Source: Zoogloea oleivorans
GTDB lineage: Bacteria > Pseudomonadota > Gammaproteobacteria > Burkholderiales > Rhodocyclaceae
Reading direction: 5' to 3'
NCBI GenBank assembly: GCA_030157785.1
Contig: JAOAUC010000035.1
Location: forward strand, 1-58,539
DNA: 58,539 nucleotides
Both the position numbers and the translations under genes were made by a program. Below are positions 17,808 through 25,409 of the stretch, piece after piece (positions within the stretch are counted from its first letter, which is position 1; each line of letters begins with the position of its first letter). The notes beneath the pieces are model-generated. The model had not been told where the DNA came from. It saw nothing but the letters and a program-made list of their open reading frames with translations, and did not search any database.

Positions 17808-19828
17808 TACAGGTGACAGCGCACGATGCGGGTGGCCGACAGCCGGGTTTCTTCCGGATAGACGGCCCGGCATGTGTCAGTGGCTTCGCTGCAGCGGGGA
17901 TGAAAGTGGCAGCCCGTGGGCGGATTCAGCGGCGACGGCATGTCGCCATGGGTGGCCTCGCCGCCGGACGGCTGCCCTGCTCCGGCGCCCATTTCCACTC
18001 GGGGCACCGCAGCCAGCAGCATGCGTGTGTAAGGGTGACGCGGATCCCGCAAAACCTCCTCGACACTCCCCCGCTCGACAATCCGCCCCAGGTACATCAC
18101 CGCCACGTGGTGGGCCAGGTAATCGACCACGGCCAGGTTGTGGGTGATGAACAGATAAGACAGCCCGTACTCGGCTTGCAGCTCGCGCAACAGGTTGAGG
18201 ATCTGCGCCTGTACGGACACGTCGAGGGCGCTGGTCGGCTCGTCACAAACGATCAGCTTCGGTGATACCGCCAGGGCCCGCGCAATGGCAATACGCTGGC
18301 GCTGGCCACCGGAGAACTCGTGCGGAAAGCGCTGGCGCATCGCCGGGTCAAGCCCGACCCGGCGCAGCAACGCATCCACCTTGGCGCCGCGCGCGGCGTT
18401 GTCCGGCTCAACACAGAGGGACAGCATGCCTTCTTCCAGGATCTCACCGACCCGCATGCGCGGATTGAGGGAACTGAAGGGGTCCTGGAAAATCATCTGC
18501 AGATCGCGCCGCAGGGGCTGCCACTGGCTCGGCGAGAGGCTCAGCAGTTCATGCTCGCCGTAGCGGGCACTGCCGCCGGTGGCCGGCACCAGCTTGAGAA
18601 GCGCCTTGCCGGCAGTGGTCTTGCCGCAACCGGATTCGCCCACCAGGGCCAGGGTTTCCCCTGCCGGCACATGCAGCGACACGCCATCGACCGCCTTTAC
18701 CTGCCCGACCACCCGGCGAAACAAGCCCTTGCGCACCGGAAAGTGCACCTGCAGGGCTTGCACATCCAGCGCCTTGCCATCGATAAGCTGTCGGGCGGAC
18801 AGCACGTCGTCGCCTTTAGGCTCAGCCACCCAGGCCATGCTCCCGGCCGGGTCGTAGATATGGCAGCGCACCGCCTGGCGGCCTACGGTGTACATCGCCG
18901 GTTCGGTGCTGCGGCACAGGGCCTGGACTTGCGGACAACGCTCGGCAAAACGGCAGCCCTCCCGGCGCTCGCCCAGGCGGGGCACTTGCCCGACGATGGT
19001 TTCCAGCGCCTGGCCGCGCTGGGCCGGGGTTGGCAGGGCAGCAAAGAGCTTGCGGGAATACGGATGCAGCGGTGCGCTGAAAAAGTCCTCCCGGTCGCCG
19101 GTTTCCACCAGCTCGCCGGCGTACATCACCCCCACCCGGTGGGCCATGCGGGCCACCACGCCCAGGTCGTGGGTGATCAGCAGCATGCCCATGCCACGGC
19201 GGGCCTGCAGATCGGCGAGCAGGTCGAGGACCTGGGCCTGGATGGTCACATCGAGGGCGGTAGTGGGCTCGTCGGCGATGAGCACCTTCGGGTCGCCAGC
19301 CAGGGCGATGGCTATCATCACCCGCTGCTTCATCCCGCCGGAAAGCTGGAAGGGGTATTCGGAAAGACGGCGTTGCGGATCGGGGATGCCGACCGCCTCG
19401 AGCAGCCGCTCGGACTCTTCCCAGGCCGGCTTGCCGTGCAGGCCCCGGTGGCGCACCAGCACTTCGCCGATCTGGTCGCCGACGGTCATCACCGGATTGA
19501 GACTGGTCGCCGGCTCCTGAAAAATCATCGCCAGATGCTTGCCGCGAATGTCGCGCATGCGCGTCTCGGACAGATCCTGCAGGGCTTCTTCGCCCAGGCG
19601 GATGTTGCCGCCGGCAATGCGCCCGCCTGCCGGCAGCAGGCGCATGCAGGCCAGGGCCGTCATCGACTTGCCGCAGCCGGACTCCCCCACCAGGGCCAGG
19701 GTACGCCCGGCGGGCACCTCGAAACTGATGCCATCCACGGGGCGCACTGATTTGCCGCGGGGCCCCAGTTCCACCTGCAACTGCTCTACCCGCAGCAGCG
19801 CCGGGCCTTGCTCGTCGAGTTTGATCAT
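17804..19828 (-). CDS. Peptide ABC transporter, fused double ATPase (YejF/GsiA-like)
   Basis: This 674-residue protein is two DppD/DppF-type ATPases in tandem. Domain 1 has Walker A GESGCGKSMT, signature LSGGMKQR and Walker B VLIADEPTTALD, followed by an oligopeptide-family C-terminal extension with the Cys motif GCRFAERCPQ. Domain 2 has GESGCGKTTAGKA, FSGGQRQRIAIA and LIVCDEPTSALD, and ends with GCHFHPRCSEATDTC. These Cys-rich ends are typical of DppD/DppF. No permease or binding protein is adjacent; the only peptide-binding protein in the window is at 53-55 kb. A terminator hairpin ends about 10 bp before the ATG and no ribosome-binding site is visible, so the start is uncertain. Confidence 0.88.
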   Translation of the reverse strand: MIKLDEQGPALLRVEQLQVELGPRGKSVRPVDGISFEVPAGRTLALVGESGCGKSMTALACMRLLPAGGRIAGGNIRLGEEALQDLSETRMRDIRGKHLAMIFQEPATSLNPVMTVGDQIGEVLVRHRGLHGKPAWEESERLLEAVGIPDPQRRLSEYPFQLSGGMKQRVMIAIALAGDPKVLIADEPTTALDVTIQAQVLDLLADLQARRGMGMLLITHDLGVVARMAHRVGVMYAGELVETGDREDFFSAPLHPYSRKLFAALPTPAQRGQALETIVGQVPRLGERREGCRFAERCPQVQALCRSTEPAMYTVGRQAVRCHIYDPAGSMAWVAEPKGDDVLSARQLIDGKALDVQALQVHFPVRKGLFRRVVGQVKAVDGVSLHVPAGETLALVGESGCGKTTAGKALLKLVPATGGSARYGEHELLSLSPSQWQPLRRDLQMIFQDPFSSLNPRMRVGEILEEGMLSLCVEPDNAARGAKVDALLRRVGLDPAMRQRFPHEFSGGQRQRIAIARALAVSPKLIVCDEPTSALDVSVQAQILNLLRELQAEYGLSYLFITHNLAVVDYLAHHVAVMYLGRIVERGSVEEVLRDPRHPYTRMLLAAVPRVEMGAGAGQPSGGEATHGDMPSPLNPPTGCHFHPRCSEATDTCRAVYPEETRLSATRIVRCHLY

Positions 19829-19834
19829 CGCAAA

Positions 19835-19859
19835 GAAAACGGACCGCTAGGCGGTCCGT
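19835..19859 (-). terminator. Intrinsic terminator after slyD
   Basis: ACGGACCGC and GCGGTCCGT form a 9-bp perfect stem with a 3-base loop. On the reverse strand the stem is followed by TTTTCTTT. It therefore stops leftward transcription coming from slyD, immediately before the ABC ATPase gene. Confidence 0.8.
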
Positions 19860-19921
19860 TGAAAATGACTCCGGTTGTTGCCCGCGACGACGGGCCGAGC
19901 CCGTCTTGCCGGCCAGGCCTA

Positions 19922-20401
19922 TCAGTGGTGGTGACCGCCGTCGCCATGCACGTGACCGTGGCCGATTTCTTCGGCGCTGGCGGCACGCACATCCTTCACG
20001 GTAACGTCGAAGATCAGCGCGGTGCCGGCGAGGGGATGGTTGCCGTCAACCACGACCTTGCCATCGGCGATGTCGGTGATGCGATAGACCATTTCTTCTT
20101 CGCCGTCTTCACCCACGCGCTCGAAAGACATGCCGACTTCGATGTTGTCCGGGAACAGGGAGGCCTCTTCAACCATCACCAGCTCTTCGTCGAACTCGCC
20201 GAAAGCATCTTCGGGCAGGAGCTTGACCTTCATGTTGTCGCCGACCTTCTTGCCGTCGAGGGCTTCTTCGATCGCGGCGAAGATGCCGTCGTAACCGCCG
20301 TGCATGTAAACCAGCGGGTGCTGGCCGTCGTCGATCATGTTGCCATCCGGATCCGTGACCGTGTAGTCAAGCGTGACGACTGTGTTCTTGGCGATTTCCA
20401 T
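19922..20401 (-). CDS. slyD: FKBP-type peptidyl-prolyl isomerase SlyD
   Basis: This 159-residue cytoplasmic prolyl isomerase and chaperone is also a metallochaperone in the family. The start MEIAKNTVVTLDYTVTDPDG is family-typical. The FKBP domain is interrupted by the insert-in-flap (IF) region (DNMKVKLLPEDAFGEFDEELV to VGMSFERVG). VVVDGNHPLAGTALIFDVTV closes the FKBP fold. The short tail GHGHVHGDGGHHH is His-rich and fits nickel or zinc binding, though it is shorter than the E. coli tail. The start lies 35 bp inside the end of the peroxiredoxin gene. Confidence 0.95.
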   Translation of the reverse strand: MEIAKNTVVTLDYTVTDPDGNMIDDGQHPLVYMHGGYDGIFAAIEEALDGKKVGDNMKVKLLPEDAFGEFDEELVMVEEASLFPDNIEVGMSFERVGEDGEEEMVYRITDIADGKVVVDGNHPLAGTALIFDVTVKDVRAASAEEIGHGHVHGDGGHHH

Positions 20402-20954
20402 TTACATTCCTTGAGTTGAGTTGCTTTATCAGCTGAAAGACTTCGGCGGCATGACCGCGCGGATTGACATCGTGCAGCACGTGCCTGAGTACCCCGTCGC
20501 TGGAAATGATGAAGGTCGACCGGCGCACGCTGCGCTTTACGACTCCGTTCACCAAACCAGACTGCCACACTCCATAAAGCCTGCACACGTCCCCATCCTC
20601 ATCGGAGAGCAGCTCGACCGACAGACCGTGCTGATCGCGAAAATCGGCGTGGGTCATGCAGTCGTCCGGGCTTACGCCGGCCACGATGCATTTTTCCTGC
20701 TGGAAATCGGCATCGTGATCACTGAAGTCGATCGCCTGACGAGTGCAGCCGGGGGTGTTGTCACGGGGATAGAAGTACAGGACCACATGGTGGGATCCCA
20801 GCACCGACGCCAGATCGAACATGCCCATATCGGCATCGGGCAGGGCAAAGAGCGGAACAGGCTGACCTTCGCAAGGTACCGCCGTCGTGGCTGCGGATTC
20901 TAACCGAGCCGCTTTGAGAACTCTACCCGAAGCGTGTTGGGGGCTGACAAGCAT
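20367..20954 (-). CDS. bcp: Thioredoxin-dependent peroxiredoxin, BCP/PrxQ type
   Basis: This 195-residue peroxidase reduces hydrogen and alkyl peroxides. The domain begins near GQPVPLFALPDADMG. YFYPRDNTPGCTRQAIDFSD contains the peroxidatic Cys70; the PrxQ resolving Cys expected five residues later is Ile75, so it probably resolves through another Cys or a partner thiol. VSPDDCMTHADF holds the next Cys. VKRSVRRSTFII and LRHVLHDVNPRGHAAEVFQLIK close the fold. A near-perfect ribosome-binding site, GGAGGAG, precedes the ATG. The C-terminal tail overlaps the slyD start by 35 bp, so both are probably co-transcribed. Confidence 0.88.
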   Translation of the reverse strand: MLVSPQHASGRVLKAARLESAATTAVPCEGQPVPLFALPDADMGMFDLASVLGSHHVVLYFYPRDNTPGCTRQAIDFSDHDADFQQEKCIVAGVSPDDCMTHADFRDQHGLSVELLSDEDGDVCRLYGVWQSGLVNGVVKRSVRRSTFIISSDGVLRHVLHDVNPRGHAAEVFQLIKQLNSRNVNGNRQEHSRHA

Positions 20955-21170
20955 GAAAATCTCCTCCGGGGGGCTATGGGCTCGTTTCCCGAGCCCTGCT
21001 GATTGGGCGGTTCGACTTTGCGCTGTTCTCTGTTCTTGTTTTTTTGTACTTCCTTGAAGGGATAGCCCAACAATGAAGGTGGCTCAAGCCCTTTATAGCG
21101 GTAGTTTGAGGTTTGTCACAGGGGGGAATGTTCGCGCTGCAGCGCACTACAGCTTGTCATTGCCAAAAAG

Positions 21171-21186
21171 CTGTATAAAATTACAC
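21171..21186 (+). promoter_or_regulatory. LexA box of the lexA-imuA-imuB operon
   Basis: CTGTATAAAATTACAC fits CTGT-N8-ACAG with one mismatch in the last base. It lies 21 bp before the lexA start, where an autoregulatory SOS operator is expected. GGAG precedes the ATG. The site would control lexA and the two downstream mutasome genes. Confidence 0.75.
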
Positions 21187-21206
21187 ATAAATCCACTGGA
21201 GCTCCC

Positions 21207-21809
21207 ATGTCCGACAATCTCACCACCCGCCAGCAGGAAATCCTCCAGCTCATCCGCGACACCGTGGAGCAGGAAGGCCGCCCCCCCACCCGGGCCGAGA
21301 TCTGTACGGCTTTCGGCTTCCGCTCTCCCAATGCGGCCGAAACCCACTTGCGGGCGCTCGCTGCCAAAGGTGCCATTACCCTGGAAGAAGGCCGCGCACG
21401 GGGTATCCGCCTGATGGAAGCCCTCGGCCTGCCGCTGATCGGGCGCGTTGCCGCCGGCAGCCCGATCCTCGCCGCCGAGCATGTCCAGGGCCGCTACCAG
21501 GTCGACCCGGGTCTGTTCTCCCCCCGCGCCGACTACCTGCTCAAAGTGCGCGGCATGAGCATGCGCGACGCCGGCATCCTCGACGGCGACCTGCTCGCCG
21601 TCCATCGCACCACCGAAGTGCGCAATGGCCAGATCGTCGTTGCCCGCGTCGAGGATGACGTGACCGTCAAGCGCCTGTCGCGCAAGGGCCCCATCGTCGA
21701 GCTGCTGGCCGCCAACCCGGATTTCGCGACCATCGTCGTGGATACCCGCAGCGCCCCGCTGGAGATCGAAGGCCTTGCCGTCGGCCTGATCCGCAGCGAG
21801 CCCCTGTAG
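21207..21809 (+). CDS. lexA: LexA repressor
   Basis: This 200-residue SOS repressor has an N-terminal winged helix with [32 protein letters not shown] and [12 protein letters not shown]. The self-cleavage site is Ala83-Gly84 ([10 protein letters not shown]), with nucleophile Ser118 (GMSMRDAGI) and general base Lys155 ([10 protein letters not shown]). A LexA box lies just upstream, so it represses itself. It is followed 27 bp later by imuA, so DNA damage should raise repressor and mutasome together. Confidence 0.97.
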   Translation: MSDNLTTRQQEILQLIRDTVEQEGRPPTRAEICTAFGFRSPNAAETHLRALAAKGAITLEEGRARGIRLMEALGLPLIGRVAAGSPILAAEHVQGRYQVDPGLFSPRADYLLKVRGMSMRDAGILDGDLLAVHRTTEVRNGQIVVARVEDDVTVKRLSRKGPIVELLAANPDFATIVVDTRSAPLEIEGLAVGLIRSEPL

Positions 21810-21836
21810 GCCTGCTTCGTAGAGCCTCGCCATCCC

Positions 21837-22601
21837 ATGGCCGCCCTTGCATCCCTTCCCTTCGTCGCCTCTGCCGCCCTGGAGCAACTGGTCTGGCGGG
21901 GCGACCGGCTGGCGGCACCGGTGGCTCCGGGCCTGCCCACCGGCTACGGGCAACTCGATGCCGTCCTGCCCGGCGGTGGCTGGCCCGTCGGCGCACTGAC
22001 CGAACTGCTCGTGCCCCACGCTGGGGTGGGCGAACTGGGTTTGCTGCTGCCCCTGCTGGGGCGGGTACCGGTCGGACGCTGGGGGGTATGCATCGCCCCG
22101 CCGGGTCAGCCCTATGCGCCGGCACTTGCGGCGGCTGGCGTGCCCCTCGAGCGTCTGCTGGTAGTCCAGGCCGCCACCCCGGCCCATGCCCGCTGGGCGG
22201 CCCGTCAGGCGCTGGCCTCGCGCAGTTGCGAGGTCGTAGTGCTGTGGCTGGCCGAAGCCGACATGGGGGCACTGCGGCGCCTGCAGCTGGCCGCCGAAGA
22301 AAGCGCCACCCCACTCATTCTGATCCGCCCCGAAGGCGTTGCCCGACAGCCTTCGCCGGCCGTTCTGCGCTTGGCGCTGGCAGCCCGCAGCGGCGGCGTG
22401 GAAGTCCGCATCCTGAAACGTCGCGGTCCCCTGCTCGCCACACCGGTGGCTGTCGACCTGCCCTGGGCCAGCGGCAGCCTGCGCCCGGGCCAGCCCGCTC
22501 CGGCGCCCAACAGTCAGCCCCGTACCTCCTCCGTCCATGCTCTGGTGCGCCCTTTACCTGCCCGATCTGGCCCTGCAGGTCTTCACGCGGGGGCGCAGTG
22601 A
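21837..22601 (+). CDS. imuA: ImuA, SOS mutagenesis cassette protein (RecA/SulA-like fold)
   Basis: This 254-residue protein starts near LEQLVWRGDRLAAP and LPTGYGQLDAVLPGGGWPVGALTELL, the RecA/SulA-like signature of ImuA. The P-loop position reads PHAGVGELGL and lacks the usual Lys-Ser/Thr, so ATP binding is doubtful. ImuA is an accessory of the ImuB-DnaE2 translesion mutasome. The C-terminal 30 residues are low-complexity and overlap the imuB start by 65 bp, so the two are translationally linked. There is no LexA box directly before it; it depends on the lexA operator upstream. Confidence 0.88.
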   Translation: MAALASLPFVASAALEQLVWRGDRLAAPVAPGLPTGYGQLDAVLPGGGWPVGALTELLVPHAGVGELGLLLPLLGRVPVGRWGVCIAPPGQPYAPALAAAGVPLERLLVVQAATPAHARWAARQALASRSCEVVVLWLAEADMGALRRLQLAAEESATPLILIRPEGVARQPSPAVLRLALAARSGGVEVRILKRRGPLLATPVAVDLPWASGSLRPGQPAPAPNSQPRTSSVHALVRPLPARSGPAGLHAGAQ

Positions 22602-23991
22602 AGTCGCGCCGCTGGCCATCCTCAGCCCCCGACCGCAACTCCGGGTGGTGGCAGCGGATCCGGCAGCAATGGCGCGCGGCGTGGCAACAGGGCTCCGGCG
22701 CGCCAGTGCTCTGGCCCTAGTGCCGGATCTGTGCCTGCGCGAACGCGACCCGCGTCTTGAGCTCGCCGCCCTCACCGACATCGCCAGCTGGGCCGGCCGC
22801 TTTACCCCCTCGATCAGCCTCGACGCTCCAGACGCCGTACTGCTGGAGGTACAAGCCAGCCTGCGCCTGTTTGGTGGCCTTGCGCCCCTCTGCGAAGCCA
22901 TTCTTGCCGGTCTCGATGAACTCGGCTTCGCCGGCCAGCTGGCCGTCGCCCCTACCCCCCTGGCGGCCCGCTGGCTGGCCCGCTTCGCACCAGGAAGCCT
23001 GACAGTCGAGACAAGCGAGCTGGCTTCCCGCCTCGACCTATTGCCGCTGGCTGCCTTGTCGGATGGCAAAGCGGTCTCCAGCGACAGCATGGATCTGCTC
23101 ACCGGTATCGGCGTGCAATGCCTCGCACAGGTTCGGTCCCTGCCCCGCAGCGGGCTGGCCCGGCGCCAGGCCCAAGCAGTCAATGATCTGCTCGACCGGG
23201 CCTACGGCGCGCTACCCGACCCGCGACGCTGGTTCGTGCCGCCCGAGCGTTACCTCACTCGCCTCCCCCTGCCCGCACCGACCGATCAGGTGGACACCCT
23301 GCTCTTCGGCGTGCGCCGCCTGCTTGCCGGGCTGGGCGGCTGGCTGGATGCCCGCCAGGCCGGGCTGGAGCGCTTCAGTCTGGTGCTCGAATACGAGCGC
23401 AACAGGCAGCAACCGGAAAGCGCCTGCGAGATCGTCCTCGGCGCCCTGTCCCGGGATATGGCCCGCTGCCAGTTGCTGGCCCGCGAGCACCTGAGCCGCC
23501 TGCCCCTGCTTGCCCCGGTGGACGCCCTGCGTCTCGAGGCCGATGCCCCCCACCTGCTGGCACCACCGCGTAGCGACCTCTTCCACGGAGACAACGGGCA
23601 GGACGGCGACCCCGGCCTGCTCCTCGCCACCCTGCGCGCCCGCTTGGGGCCCGACGCCGTACGCTGCCTGGCCGCACATCCTGACCACCGGCCGGAGCAC
23701 GCCTGGCGATGGGCCGACCCCGCCCTTCCCGATGGCCCTGCCGCCGACAGCAGTGCTGCGCTGCCGGGCGCCCCGCGCCCCCTGTGGCTGCTTCCCGAAC
23801 CTCGCCCGATGGCGCAGCCGGCACCCGACAGCCTCCTGGCCGGCCCCGAGCGCATCGAGTCCGGCTGGTGGGACGGCGCCGAAGTGCGACGCGACTACTA
23901 CGTTGCCCGCCGCCACGACCACAGCCTGGTGTGGGTCTTCCGCGAACGGCTGCCACCCCACGGCTGGTTCCTGCACGGCTATTTCGCCTGA
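22537..23991 (+). CDS. imuB: ImuB, Y-family polymerase-like mutasome subunit
   Basis: This 484-residue protein starts MLWCALYLPDLALQVFTRG, where the LYLPDLALQ segment lacks the metal-binding Asp found in active Y-family polymerases, consistent with a catalytically inactive ImuB. LVPDLCLRERDPRLELAALTD, FTPSISLDAPDAVLLEVQASL and FGGLAPLCEAI follow, then a helix-hairpin-helix region (LLTGIGVQCLAQVRSLPRSGLARR). The C-terminus EVRRDYYVARRHDHSLVWVFRE is the conserved family end. ImuB bridges the beta clamp and DnaE2; dnaE2 lies at 49 kb in this window. It ends about 35 bp before the MATE gene. Confidence 0.92.
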   Translation: MLWCALYLPDLALQVFTRGRSEVAPLAILSPRPQLRVVAADPAAMARGVATGLRRASALALVPDLCLRERDPRLELAALTDIASWAGRFTPSISLDAPDAVLLEVQASLRLFGGLAPLCEAILAGLDELGFAGQLAVAPTPLAARWLARFAPGSLTVETSELASRLDLLPLAALSDGKAVSSDSMDLLTGIGVQCLAQVRSLPRSGLARRQAQAVNDLLDRAYGALPDPRRWFVPPERYLTRLPLPAPTDQVDTLLFGVRRLLAGLGGWLDARQAGLERFSLVLEYERNRQQPESACEIVLGALSRDMARCQLLAREHLSRLPLLAPVDALRLEADAPHLLAPPRSDLFHGDNGQDGDPGLLLATLRARLGPDAVRCLAAHPDHRPEHAWRWADPALPDGPAADSSAALPGAPRPLWLLPEPRPMAQPAPDSLLAGPERIESGWWDGAEVRRDYYVARRHDHSLVWVFRERLPPHGWFLHGYFA

Positions 23992-24026
23992 GGCGGAACC
24001 CGTCACCACGCTAAACTAGCCATCCC

Positions 24027-25397
24027 ATGAGCGCCCAGCCCTCCATCCCCCGTCGGATTCTCGAACTCGCCTGGCCGGTACTCGTCGCCCAGTTGTCGTC
24101 CATGACCCAGATGGTCAGCGACACCGTGCTCACCGGCCACTACGGCACGACCGATCTCGCTGCGGTAGCCGTCGGCAGCGGCATCTACATTTCCATCGTG
24201 ATGCTGATGGTCGGTATCCTGCAGGCGGTGGCACCTACCGTCGCCCACCATGTGGGGGCCGGCCGCACCGAGGCCATCGGCCCGTCGGTACAGCAGGGTT
24301 TCTGGCTGGCCCTGGCCCTGACGATTCCGGCCGTGCTCTTCCTGCGCCAGCCGGACTGGCTGATGCAGCTCAGTGACATGAGCCCCGAAGTGGAAGGCGG
24401 CGCGCGGGATTACCTGTCGACCATCGCCTGGGGCCTGCCTGCAGTGCTGCTCTATCGCACCTTCTACGCCTTCACCAACGCGCTTGGACGCACGCGGGTC
24501 CTGATGGTGATCAGCCTCACCACGACCACGGTGCACATTCCCCTGTCGTGGGCGCTGATCAACGGGCACCTGGGCTTTGCGCCCCTTGGCGGGGTGGGCT
24601 GTGCCGTATCCAGTGCCATCATCTGCTGGCTGGCATTGTCGTGCGCCCTGGTGCATGTGCTGCGCAACCCGGCCTACGCGGTCTACCACCTGTTTTCCCA
24701 CTGGCAGCCACCCCGCGCCAGGCCCATTGCCGAACTCCTGCGCCTGGGGCTGCCCATGGGTTTTTCGAGCTTTGTGGAGATCACCGCCTTTACCCTCATC
24801 GCCTTGCTGGTGGCCAAGCTGGGCGCCACCGTGGTGGCCGGCCACCGCATCGTCGGCAACCTGTCGGCGCTGATCTACATGCTGCCGCTGGCCCTGGCGA
24901 TTGCCACCCTCGTGCTGGTCGGACAAGCGGTAGGGGCACGCGATGGCAAGGGCGCACGACGTGCAGCAAAGGCAGGCATCCTCCTGGCTACCGGCCTGTC
25001 GACGCTGGTCAGCATCGCCATGTGGCTGGCCAGCGACAGCATTCTGGCGGCCTACACCAGCGACCCCGCCGTGCGCAGCCTGGCCGGATCTCTGGTGATC
25101 TACATCTGCCTGTACCAGTTCTTCGACGCCATCCAGACCATCGCCGCCCACGCCCTCAGGGGCTACAAGATCACCTTCGGGCCAATGCTCGTGCACACCC
25201 TGTGCTTCTGGGGCATCGGGCTGGCCGGTGGCTACTGGCTGGCGTTTTACGGACTAGGCACCGCTCTGCCACCACAGGGCGTGGCGGGCTTCTGGCAGGC
25301 CTCGGTGCTCAGCAATATCGCCGCGGCGGTGCTCTTCGGCGGCTACCTGCATATCGTGTCGCGCAATGCGCTGCGCGGGTTGCCAGCCGCCGCCTGA
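24027..25397 (+). CDS. norM: MATE-family multidrug/cation efflux transporter
   Basis: This 456-residue inner-membrane antiporter has about 12 hydrophobic segments. The N-terminal half has LAWPVLVAQLSSMTQMVSDTVL and the second half EITAFTLIALLVAKLGATVVAGHRI. Conserved MATE positions include the acidic residue in SDTVLTGHYG and TIAWGLPAVLLYRTFYAFTN. It exports cationic drugs in exchange for sodium or protons; the substrate cannot be read. It follows the mutasome cassette in the same direction with a 35-bp gap and is convergent with the M61 peptidase (12 bp between genes). The symbol is by family resemblance. Confidence 0.88.
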   Translation: MSAQPSIPRRILELAWPVLVAQLSSMTQMVSDTVLTGHYGTTDLAAVAVGSGIYISIVMLMVGILQAVAPTVAHHVGAGRTEAIGPSVQQGFWLALALTIPAVLFLRQPDWLMQLSDMSPEVEGGARDYLSTIAWGLPAVLLYRTFYAFTNALGRTRVLMVISLTTTTVHIPLSWALINGHLGFAPLGGVGCAVSSAIICWLALSCALVHVLRNPAYAVYHLFSHWQPPRARPIAELLRLGLPMGFSSFVEITAFTLIALLVAKLGATVVAGHRIVGNLSALIYMLPLALAIATLVLVGQAVGARDGKGARRAAKAGILLATGLSTLVSIAMWLASDSILAAYTSDPAVRSLAGSLVIYICLYQFFDAIQTIAAHALRGYKITFGPMLVHTLCFWGIGLAGGYWLAFYGLGTALPPQGVAGFWQASVLSNIAAAVLFGGYLHIVSRNALRGLPAAA

Positions 25398-25409
25398 GGC
25401 CCTGCGTCC

